From Methanobacteriota archaeon (GTDB taxonomy: Archaea > Halobacteriota > Bog-38 > Methanoflorentales > Methanoflorentaceae): 12,975 bases of DNA. Positions within the stretch are counted from its first letter, which is position 1, and each line of letters opens with the position of its first letter. Location: assembly GCA_003170935.1 (NCBI GenBank), contig PMYA01000141.1, positions 1 to 12,975 of the forward strand, given 5' to 3'. The translations under genes were made by a program, and so were the position numbers. Below the pieces are notes generated by a model that was given only the letters and a program-made list of their open reading frames with translations, ran no database searches and had not been told where the DNA came from. Of this stretch, positions 1-6,089 are shown in pieces.

Positions 1-984
1 CGCGTGGTAGTAGTTAACGGTGACACGGCAGTGGGAAACAGTTCAATCTCAAACAAGATCATCTCCAATTTTGATACAAGCGTGCTCAATGTTGCGTACT
101 CGAATAGTGAGAGCGATGCCGTGGCCCAAGTGCAAAACGGAAGTGCATCTGCCGTAATAATCTTCCCCTCAAACTTCACCCAATCGGTAGCGGCACGTGC
201 GTCTGGTCAAACGTCGGTCGCGAAGGAAAATGCTACTATTACACTTCTCGCGGACAAGAGCAACCCCAACGTGTCGGATCCGATCATTGTAACTGTCAAC
301 ACAGCGGTCGCGCAAACGATCCAAGGTATCGGTCGTCAGGCGCCGGTCTCCGTAGACTCAAGCAACGCAATTTACGGCGCTAACGCGCAGTTTATCGACT
401 TCTTTGCGCCGGGTATACTTTGTATTGCTGTGTGGCAGCTCACAACGCTCCTCACGCTCATTTCGTTTGTGGGTGAGCGAACGTCTGGAACGCTCTCGCG
501 ACTGCTTGCCTCTCCGTTGAAGGAGAGCGAGCTGGTAGCTGGGTACGCCGTGGCGTTCGGCATTATCGGAACCACGCAGTCAGCCGTGTTGCTAACAGCT
601 GCCGTCATTCTGTTTCACGTGACCATCGTTGGCGACGTACTTCTCGCGTTCGGGGTCATAGCTCTGCTTGCAGTCGTATCTGAAGGGCTCGGCATATTGC
701 TCTCGAGCTTCGCCCGCCGTGAGGCGCAGGCAATTCAGTTTTTACCCATCGTTGTATTGCCTGCATTTCTACTTTCTGGCGTTTTTTGGCCTATACAAGC
801 AATTCCAACTTGGCTGCGACCCGTATCATATGTCATTCCGGTGACCTACGCGGTAGAAGCCGTACGCTCGGTGATTTTGCGTGGGTGGGGCCTCGATAAG
901 ATATACCCTGACGTCGTCGCGCTCCTCATCTTTGCCTCTGTCTTTCTCGTGTTGGCAACGCTATTGTTACGCAGGAGAGAGTGA
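1..984 (+). CDS. ABC-2 type transporter permease, 5' end cut by window edge
   Basis: This is the membrane permease of an ABC exporter, which would pair with a separate ATPase to move lipids, drugs or polymers out of the cell. The frame is open to the first base of the window; the GTG at 4 is probably internal, because this family normally starts with a transmembrane helix that is absent here. Residues 1-130 (counted from that GTG) form a hydrophilic domain with several N-x-S/T sequons, which fits an external loop. About five hydrophobic segments follow (roughly 133-153, 178-204, 210-233, 243-263 and 303-323). Between the first two is the family signature ERTSGTLSRLLASPLKESEL (159-178), typical of the cytoplasmic loop of ABC-2 permeases. 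The protein ends in a basic tail (LLRRRE). The cognate ATPase is presumably upstream, outside the window. Family call is firm; the substrate is unknown. Confidence 0.85.
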   Translation, partial: RVVVVNGDTAVGNSSISNKIISNFDTSVLNVAYSNSESDAVAQVQNGSASAVIIFPSNFTQSVAARASGQTSVAKENATITLLADKSNPNVSDPIIVTVNTAVAQTIQGIGRQAPVSVDSSNAIYGANAQFIDFFAPGILCIAVWQLTTLLTLISFVGERTSGTLSRLLASPLKESELVAGYAVAFGIIGTTQSAVLLTAAVILFHVTIVGDVLLAFGVIALLAVVSEGLGILLSSFARREAQAIQFLPIVVLPAFLLSGVFWPIQAIPTWLRPVSYVIPVTYAVEAVRSVILRGWGLDKIYPDVVALLIFASVFLVLATLLLRRRE

Positions 985-1120
985 CAGTCATTCCTCCTCT
1001 GTACGCAGTCCCCTTTTTGCACAGCTCACTTCCGAACCAGGTATTCTGTTAAGGGGTGGTCCCGTTCAGACCTCAAAAGAAGGAGCGTCGTTGCTTTAAA
1101 GCTCGAAACCGTTGCTGGAT

Positions 1121-1134
1121 ATTGTATATATATC
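1121..1134 (+). promoter_or_regulatory. TATA-box promoter of the LUD-domain gene
   Basis: The alternating run TATATATAT at 1125-1133, preceded by GGATATTG, matches an archaeal TATA box with a purine-containing upstream element. Its centre (about 1129) predicts transcription starting near 1155, which leaves a leader of only about nine bases before the ATG at 1164. A GGTGA at 1156-1160 is the only Shine-Dalgarno-like string. Confidence 0.55.
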
Positions 1135-1163
1135 TACCAGTGGCACCGCTATGCGGTGAATAA

Positions 1164-1835
1164 ATGGGAAAGCTCACGCAATACAGCGCGTCAAACCTAG
1201 TCGCCGAGGCTAAGGTTGACGCTGGGAAGTGGAATCAGCAGCCTTCAGCTAACGAGGTGGCACAAACGGTAGAAAATATCCAGCGGCGCGGTATAGCAGT
1301 AATTCGGGCGCAAAATAGCGATATTGCCCTCGAAACGCTCAAAGACCTGATTCCACCCGGGGCCGAGGTCATGAGTTGCTCCTCAACTACTTTGATTGAG
1401 ATCGGCTTTGATGAATACTTAAATAGTGACACATCACAATGGCGAGATCTTCATCGCGTAATCGTCGCCGAGAACGATGAAAAAAAGAGGCATGAGCTGC
1501 GAAGAAAATCTGTTACTGCTGATTACTTCGTCTCCGGCGTCAACGCCATTGCGCAGTCAGGCCAAATCATTGCTTGCGATAAGTCAGGGAGCCGCGTAGG
1601 AGCGTGGCCGTTTGCAGCGGGTCACCTGATACTCGTCAGTGGCACGAACAAAATTGCCTTAACGCTTGGCGATGCGTTGCATCGAGTCCGCGAGTACGCG
1701 TATCCCATAGAGAATATCCGCGCGAAAAGAGCGTACGGAACGTCGAGCAAGCTCGGAAAGTGGGTGATTCTCGCAAATGAGGAAATTGAGGGCCGAGTAA
1801 CTCTCATACTCGTTGACGAGTCGCTTGGGTATTAA
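1164..1835 (+). CDS. LUD-domain protein (LutC/YkgG-like)
   Basis: A 223-residue cytosolic protein of the LUD (lactate utilisation, DUF162) family. In bacteria, LutC-type proteins of this family form part of an iron-sulfur L-lactate dehydrogenase with LutA and LutB; neither is visible here, so participation in lactate oxidation is not established. Typical elements are an N-terminal helical stretch leading into GIAVIRAQNSDIALE (43-57), SCSSTTLIEIGF (71-82), the glycine-rich VSGVNAIAQSG (123-133) that forms the core of the fold, and a C-terminal strand VTLILVDESLGY. There is no cysteine cluster for an iron-sulfur centre. The gene stands alone, with its own TATA-like box upstream and a 250-base gap downstream. 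The ATG at 1164 is chosen because it lies at the expected distance from that promoter and begins the conserved frame. Stand-alone archaeal LUD proteins have no settled function. Confidence 0.8.
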   Translation: MGKLTQYSASNLVAEAKVDAGKWNQQPSANEVAQTVENIQRRGIAVIRAQNSDIALETLKDLIPPGAEVMSCSSTTLIEIGFDEYLNSDTSQWRDLHRVIVAENDEKKRHELRRKSVTADYFVSGVNAIAQSGQIIACDKSGSRVGAWPFAAGHLILVSGTNKIALTLGDALHRVREYAYPIENIRAKRAYGTSSKLGKWVILANEEIEGRVTLILVDESLGY

Positions 1836-1866
1836 GCTTGCTTGCAATAGTCGAAAGCCTGCTTAA
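1832..1866 (+). terminator. possible transcript-end inverted repeat after the LUD gene
   Basis: The hexamer TTAAGC at 1832-1837, overlapping the stop codon, is repeated in inverted form (GCTTAA) at 1861-1866. The stem would be short with a 23-base loop and lacks a U-run, so this is only a weak candidate for a 3' end signal. Confidence 0.2.
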
Positions 1867-1886
1867 ACTGTGCGAGGGGCTGCGTG

Positions 1887-1898
1887 TAATATAAAAGG
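1887..1898 (+). promoter_or_regulatory. TATA-like box without an assigned gene
   Basis: TAATATAAAAGG fits an archaeal TATA box well. It would start a transcript near 1919, about 175 bases upstream of the lipoprotein gene, inside a segment with no convincing reading frame. It may serve a small RNA, give the lipoprotein gene a second promoter with a long leader, or be chance. Confidence 0.3.
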
Positions 1899-2061
1899 CG
1901 TGATGGCAAGTTTAGTCTCTCAGCTGTGAGTACGATAGTAAGCAAAGATCGCAGGGTGGCGTGGCAAATCCCGTTAAGTAGCAACCCGCCAGCACACAAC
2001 CTACGAACCACAAGTCTTTCGCGTCGGCTAAAACTCTCGGACTCTTGAGGCTAAGTGTGGA

Positions 2062-2073
2062 ATTATTTATATT
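2062..2073 (+). promoter_or_regulatory. TATA-box promoter of the PAP2 lipoprotein gene
   Basis: ATTATTTATATT lies in an otherwise mixed-composition stretch. With its centre near 2067, the start of transcription is expected close to 2094, exactly at a GTG codon in frame with the lipoprotein. This suggests a leaderless mRNA and is the reason for preferring that GTG as the start. Confidence 0.5.
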
Positions 2074-2093
2074 AAGTCGGTCAAACGTTGTTT

Positions 2094-3512
2094 GTGGGCC
2101 CAAAACGCGTTGCGACAGCCGTAATTTTAGTTATGGTGCTCGTCGCTGTGAGCGCGAGCGCGTGTGTAACCTCTACAAATAACTCGACAAGCTCAGGAAG
2201 CACACTTACAGCAGAGCCAACCGGCGGAACCTGGAAGCCGTTCGTTTTGACTTCAAGCGATGCATTACGCTCAAATCCCCCACCATCTCAAGGCTCTACA
2301 CAATTTAACCAAGATGTTAATGAGCTAAAGGCACTGCAGCTTAACCGGACTGCTGCGGTCAACGAAAGCATTAACTACTGGACTAACGGCTCAGTCGTGC
2401 GCTGGAACGAGATTGCACGCAGCCTCGTCGTCAAAAACAGCACATCAGCACCCATGGCCTCGCGCGTTTATGCGCTATTGAGTGTGGCGCAGTACGACGC
2501 GCTTGTCTCAGCGTGGAACAACAAGTATACGTACAACCGATCGAGCCCACACGATATTGATCCAAGCATACAGCCTGCGGTGCAGACAACGAGTGACCCT
2601 GCATACCCGTCTGATCATGCCGCTGTCGCTGGAGCATCCGCGGCAGTGCTCTCGTACCTCTATCCTAATGAAACCGCGTGGCTCAACAAACAAGCAGCTG
2701 CAGACGACGAGTCAAGGCTTCAAGCCGGGGTGAACTTCCGTAGCGATATTACCGCTGGGGATTCTCTAGGCCGCGCTGTAGCGCAAGACGTCATCAATCG
2801 TGCTAAAAACGATGGTTCTTCGAACGCCTCGAAGAACGTTACTATACCAACGGGACCTGACAAGTGGGTTAGTACAGCATCGCCACCACAGCCGCCGCTT
2901 CTCCCGAACTGGGGCAACGTCACACCGTGGCTGCTTAATTCGTCTAACCTGATAATGCCGCCATCGCCACCTGTGTATGGCTCTGCACAATTCAATGCAT
3001 CTCTGCAAGAAGTCAAGCAAATCGCAAATAATCGAACTGCGGAACAGCAACAGATTGCAGAGTATTGGAACAACGACCCACCAGGGCTTTGGAACCAGAT
3101 TGCTTGCAATTTGACTCAGAGCTACCACCTCAACGAATTGCGTTCTGCTCGGGCGCTTGCACTTATGAACGTAGCGTCGATGGACGCAGGAATCTGCTGC
3201 TGGAAAGCCAAATACGATTATTGGTATCCGCGGCCCATTCAGGCCGATCCGACAATAAAAACAGCCTTTACAACTCCGAACTTCCCATCGTACACCTCAG
3301 GTCATTCGGATTTCTCAGCTGCAGCGGGCGGGGTTTTGAGCTACATTTTCCCGAAGGAACAGAGCGAGTTACAGGCAAAGGTCCAGGAAGCATCCATGTC
3401 CCGACTTTACGCAGGAATCCACTATCGGTTTGACTGCGACCAAGGAGTTAAAGTCGGCAGACAGGTCGCTCAGCACGCGATTCAACGCGGCGAACAGGAT
3501 GGTTCACCGTAG
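2094..3512 (+). CDS. tandem-duplicated vanadium haloperoxidase/PAP2-fold lipoprotein
   Basis: A predicted surface-anchored protein of the PAP2 acid phosphatase / vanadium haloperoxidase superfamily. From the GTG start (472 residues), a hydrophobic segment at about 6-22 ends in ASAC, a lipobox-like site with Cys24 as the anchor, followed by a Ser/Thr/Asn-rich linker. About fifteen N-x-S/T sequons fit an external, possibly glycosylated protein. Residues 67-242 and 296-471 are clear repeats of each other. The second copy has the three catalytic motifs intact: Lys373 with Arg380-Pro381, PSYTSGH ending at His404, and Ser436-Arg437 with His443 and Asp447. In the first copy the motif 1 arginine is Ser151 and the nucleophile/vanadate-binding histidine is Asn214, while His175 remains. 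So only the C-terminal half should be catalytic. Phosphatase and haloperoxidase activity cannot be told apart by motif. An alternative start is TTG at 2088. Confidence 0.85.
   Translation: MGPKRVATAVILVMVLVAVSASACVTSTNNSTSSGSTLTAEPTGGTWKPFVLTSSDALRSNPPPSQGSTQFNQDVNELKALQLNRTAAVNESINYWTNGSVVRWNEIARSLVVKNSTSAPMASRVYALLSVAQYDALVSAWNNKYTYNRSSPHDIDPSIQPAVQTTSDPAYPSDHAAVAGASAAVLSYLYPNETAWLNKQAAADDESRLQAGVNFRSDITAGDSLGRAVAQDVINRAKNDGSSNASKNVTIPTGPDKWVSTASPPQPPLLPNWGNVTPWLLNSSNLIMPPSPPVYGSAQFNASLQEVKQIANNRTAEQQQIAEYWNNDPPGLWNQIACNLTQSYHLNELRSARALALMNVASMDAGICCWKAKYDYWYPRPIQADPTIKTAFTTPNFPSYTSGHSDFSAAAGGVLSYIFPKEQSELQAKVQEASMSRLYAGIHYRFDCDQGVKVGRQVAQHAIQRGEQDGSP
2292..2819 (+). repeat. first copy of the internal PAP2 duplication (degenerate)
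   Basis: This encodes residues 67-242 of the lipoprotein. It begins with GSTQFNQDVNELK, matching GSAQFNASLQEVK at the start of the second copy, and continues with NRTA, YW, WN.IA, KY.Y, PSDH and SRLQAGVNFR in the same order and nearly the same spacing. Two active-site positions are changed (Arg to Ser, His to Asn). Confidence 0.8.
2979..3506 (+). repeat. second copy of the internal PAP2 duplication (intact active site)
   Basis: This encodes residues 296-471 of the lipoprotein. It aligns over its full length with the first copy and holds the complete K-x6-RP, PSYTSGH and SR-x5-H-x3-D motifs. A proline-rich linker of about 50 residues separates the copies. Confidence 0.8.
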
Positions 3513-3548
3513 TTAGGTCCGAAAAACGACCCTAAGACGTAACTGACC

Positions 3549-3592
3549 GACACGCTTTCTCGGTGTCAAGAGATCTAACAAGCGTGCGCTTG
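3549..3592. terminator. possible bidirectional terminator between convergent genes
   Basis: Two small hairpins lie in the 116-base gap between the convergent lipoprotein gene and the 150-residue hypothetical gene: GACAC/GTGTC at 3549-3567 and CAAGC/GCTTG around a GTGC loop at 3579-3592. Neither is followed by a strong U-run, so function is uncertain. Confidence 0.25.
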
Positions 3593-3628
3593 AACTACAT
3601 TTAACCTTAATAGGTATACTGTGGCCCC

Positions 3629-4081
3629 TCACACAGAAAGGCGGTCATCGCGATTCGTTCCCAAGCTTTCAAAGTAATCCTCTAGATAAAACGCGCGCAG
3701 ATAGTCTGGAAATGAATTCACGCGTGCACTCATTTGCGCAATTTGCAGTGCTGTCAGCGGCTTTACGGTCTTAGCAAGTTCGGCACGGATTAAATCACGT
3801 GTTTCTTTGTTCAAATCAGAACGCTCAATATTCAAGTCTGCAGTAAGCCAAAAAACAAAGCGGCTTAACGTATCATTAACGCATTCAGCGAACACTTTGC
3901 CCAGCTCACGTTCGGGATCCCGCGTAAGTCCCTTTGCCTCTTCGAAAGGATATACAAGAGTTGCTACGAGCAAGCAGGGGCCGAACTCTGTTGGGATCCT
4001 AGTCCATTCGACCGAGCAGTTAGGTCGAATTCGCGCTCCGGATTTGTTTTCGGTACGTTTTTTCAATTCGTCAGCGGTCAT
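3629..4081 (-). CDS. hypothetical protein, 150 residues
   Basis: I do not recognise this protein. The first third carries hydrophobic strand-like stretches (CLLVATLVYPF at 38-48). The remainder is charged and helical (ELGKVFAECVNDTLSRFVFW, then repeated Glu/Lys/Arg-rich helices) and ends in a short polar tail. There is no signal peptide, membrane helix or metal-binding cluster. Its ATG lies 11 bases inside the end of the upstream winged-helix-like gene, in another frame, so the two are almost certainly cotranscribed and possibly translationally coupled. No Shine-Dalgarno motif precedes the start. The overlap suggests it works with the upstream protein, but nothing in the sequence says how. 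Confidence 0.6.
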   Translation of the reverse strand: MTADELKKRTENKSGARIRPNCSVEWTRIPTEFGPCLLVATLVYPFEEAKGLTRDPERELGKVFAECVNDTLSRFVFWLTADLNIERSDLNKETRDLIRAELAKTVKPLTALQIAQMSARVNSFPDYLRAFYLEDYFESLGTNRDDRLSV

Positions 4082-4424
4082 ATTTAAGTCTCAGCAGTCT
4101 GGCAAATTCAATTCCCTCCACAGTAAGCATCACAGAAAATATCTTGCCACCAAGAATGGGCTCCGCTTTCACATATCCTCGTAAGTCGAAGTTCATGGCA
4201 TATTTATATACTTCTCGTTCGCTAAACCCCGCCTTCTTTGCGAGTGCGTAAAGCTCTCCACGTTTAACTGGTTTATTTGGCTCTTCTTCAACCTCATTTA
4301 GAAGTGCGAGGATGAATTCATTTTCTCGTTCCGAATTGTCCAAAATGTAACACCCAATCAAAGTGTTTCTGAGATATGATCTTAGTATCTTTTCATTGGC
4401 TTCGTTTTTTTTTGAGATTGCCAT
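4071..4424 (-). CDS. winged-helix-like small protein, probable regulator
   Basis: A 117-residue protein beginning MAISKKNEANEKILRSYL. The frame is open further upstream to 4541, but those 39 residues look like translated intergenic DNA and would cover the promoter of the divergent gene, so the ATG at 4422-4424 is preferred. The middle (KPVKRGELYALAKKAGFSER followed by EVYKYAMNFDLRGYVKA) has the helix-turn-helix pattern of a winged-helix domain. The end (LTVEGIEFARLL) resembles the wing-plus-helix ending of many archaeal winged-helix proteins. It could bind DNA, perhaps controlling the divergent radical SAM gene only about 120 bases away; that is inference from position. The DNA-binding assignment rests on pattern alone and a structural role is possible. 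Confidence 0.6.
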   Translation of the reverse strand: MAISKKNEANEKILRSYLRNTLIGCYILDNSERENEFILALLNEVEEEPNKPVKRGELYALAKKAGFSEREVYKYAMNFDLRGYVKAEPILGGKIFSVMLTVEGIEFARLLRLKYDR

Positions 4425-4512
4425 TGTAGTGATAGACGAGCTTCGTTTGGCTAACACAGGTGCCAAAAATCTGTTACGAATGGTCACGACTCCGGTTTTA
4501 GGAGAATAAGTG

Positions 4513-4519
4513 TTATTAA
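4513..4519 (+). promoter_or_regulatory. TATA-like box of the radical SAM/SPASM gene
   Basis: TTATTAA is centred 28 bases upstream of the ATG at 4544, the spacing expected for a leaderless archaeal transcript. No Shine-Dalgarno motif lies in front of that ATG. The same 119-base gap must also hold the promoter of the divergent minus-strand pair. Confidence 0.4.
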
Positions 4520-4543
4520 GCCGAAAACTCAGAATGGTCAACT

Positions 4544-6064
4544 ATGTCACTCGCGCACAGCGTAAGACTCTTAGCGACCAGACGACCCACGTCGCAAGAA
4601 TCAGAACCGCTGTATTCTGCCCTCAATACTGTCAACGTCTTTTTGGGCAACGCTTTAATTCGGAAGGTTATCCGCGGTCTATGTGTTGATGACAAGCAAG
4701 CAATCTATGAAGCCCTGAGCTTGTATAGCGGCCAAAACGACCTAAATCTTATGAAAAAGATCAAGTTGCTGCCTATCTGTGCGTTCGTTGAGCTGGGAAG
4801 AATGTCATTTCATGTCGATAAGCCTAAGATGCAAGAGTTCTTCAGTAAACAAGTTACGCGACGAGGCCTGTCCAATATCGTTAAGAGCGTAGCAGAATAT
4901 GGCATAAGCAAGCCGCTCAAACTCCAGGCACCCTTTTTAGTCGTTTGGAATTATACGAATGCGTGTAATCTACGCTGTAAGCACTGCTATCAACGTGCCG
5001 GTAAGATGTCAAGTGACGAACTCGGCCTCGAAGAACGCCTCGATATAGTTGATCAGCTTGTTGATAACGACGTCGTCGCTATTGCATTCTCTGGGGGGGA
5101 GGCTCTATTGCGAGACGACTTCTGGGAAGTCGCTCGTCACGCTTCACGCGAAGGGTTATACCTTTCACTAGCAACCAACGGCACGTTACTTACAAAAGAC
5201 GTAGTTCGACGGCTTATGGACGTTGGCATTGAGTACTTTGAGATAAGTCTAGACTCTGTCGACCCGTCAAAACACGATGCATTTCGCGGCGTCAGCGGGG
5301 CGTGGGAACGTACTGTCACGGGAATCCGAAATGTCGTTGCACAAGAGGGCGCATATTCGTGCATCGCTAACACGATTACGAGTGAGAACTATGGCGAACT
5401 CGAAGACCTCGTGGTACTCAGCAAGAAGCTGGGCGTCGATAGGACCTTATTCTTCAATTTTATTCCCGTTGGGAGGGGTGCAGACATTATTGATATCGAC
5501 TTGCCCCCAGATGTGCGGGAGGACGTTTTGCAGCAGATGTACAAGCACTTAAGCGGCCAAAGCGAGAAGTTTGAGGTTTTTACAACGGCCCCGCAATTGT
5601 CACGCGTTTGTATGATGAATTCACAAAAAGGGATTATGTCGATCGCACACTTTGGCGCCGCTGAGTTCAGCGATAAAGTAGGCTTGCTGGCTGAGTACAT
5701 CGGTGGGTGTGGTGCAGGCAGGATGTATAGCGCCATTCAACCAAACGGAATTGTTACGCCGTGCGTCTTCCTGCCAATCCCTGTCGGCGATTTGCGGTCG
5801 GAGTCATTCATCGATATATGGAGGAATGCAGAAGTGATGCAGTCGCTCAGGGAACGTCACGACCTTAAGGGGCATTGCGGCACGTGCGAGTATCAGAACG
5901 TTTGCGGTGGCTGTCGTGCCCGCGCGTATGCGTATTTTAACGATATCAAAGCTCCGGACATCGGTTGCATCAACAACTTGCAAGCGTACAATGAGCTTAA
6001 GAACATATCGGGCGAACGGAGCCCCGATGTTGGAATAGCGAAGACTGTTGGGGCTGTCTTATAA
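4544..6064 (+). CDS. radical SAM/SPASM-domain protein
   Basis: A 506-residue radical S-adenosylmethionine enzyme. Residues 1-130 form an N-terminal helical extension rich in charged and hydrophobic residues, not recognised. The radical SAM barrel begins at FLVVWNYTNACNLRCKHCYQ, with Cys141, Cys145 and Cys148 binding the SAM-cleaving [4Fe-4S] cluster, and SGGE at 183-186 contacts SAM. The C-terminal SPASM domain has seven cysteines (389, 407, 445, 448, 454, 457, 475), enough for two auxiliary clusters. Such enzymes mature peptides (sactipeptides, PQQ, mycofactocin), build heme in archaea (AhbC/AhbD, NirJ) or serve tungsten-enzyme maturation. Nothing here picks one of these, and no precursor peptide or heme gene is adjacent. 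It is divergent from the winged-helix-like gene and convergent, 25 bases apart, with the cobalamin-type radical SAM gene. Enzyme class is secure; the substrate is unknown. Confidence 0.9.
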   Translation: MSLAHSVRLLATRRPTSQESEPLYSALNTVNVFLGNALIRKVIRGLCVDDKQAIYEALSLYSGQNDLNLMKKIKLLPICAFVELGRMSFHVDKPKMQEFFSKQVTRRGLSNIVKSVAEYGISKPLKLQAPFLVVWNYTNACNLRCKHCYQRAGKMSSDELGLEERLDIVDQLVDNDVVAIAFSGGEALLRDDFWEVARHASREGLYLSLATNGTLLTKDVVRRLMDVGIEYFEISLDSVDPSKHDAFRGVSGAWERTVTGIRNVVAQEGAYSCIANTITSENYGELEDLVVLSKKLGVDRTLFFNFIPVGRGADIIDIDLPPDVREDVLQQMYKHLSGQSEKFEVFTTAPQLSRVCMMNSQKGIMSIAHFGAAEFSDKVGLLAEYIGGCGAGRMYSAIQPNGIVTPCVFLPIPVGDLRSESFIDIWRNAEVMQSLRERHDLKGHCGTCEYQNVCGGCRARAYAYFNDIKAPDIGCINNLQAYNELKNISGERSPDVGIAKTVGAVL

Positions 6065-6089
6065 ACCGGTACTCCAAATGCGCGCGACG

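Noticed and set aside
1951..1992. tRNA or known riboswitch in the G/C-rich intergenic core
   Set aside because: No T-loop consensus, cloverleaf arms or recognised riboswitch core was found.
1912..2103. Minus-strand 63-codon frame in the gap before the lipoprotein gene
   Set aside because: It starts with TTG, has no family resemblance and overlaps the promoter and start of the lipoprotein gene.
2720..3128. Two minus-strand frames of about 120-130 codons inside the lipoprotein gene
   Set aside because: They are antisense shadows of a gene with conserved catalytic motifs and have unlikely composition.
3600..3620. AT-rich TTTAACCTTAATAGGTATACT as a promoter
   Set aside because: It lies between two convergent gene ends, with no gene for it to serve on either strand.
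4425..4541. Longer version of the winged-helix-like gene starting at 4541
   Set aside because: The added 39 residues look non-coding and would run through the promoter region of the divergent radical SAM gene.
4425..4543. RiPP precursor peptide next to the SPASM radical SAM gene
   Set aside because: No short reading frame with a start, a leader-like region and a Cys/Thr-rich core was seen here or in the gap at 6065-6089.
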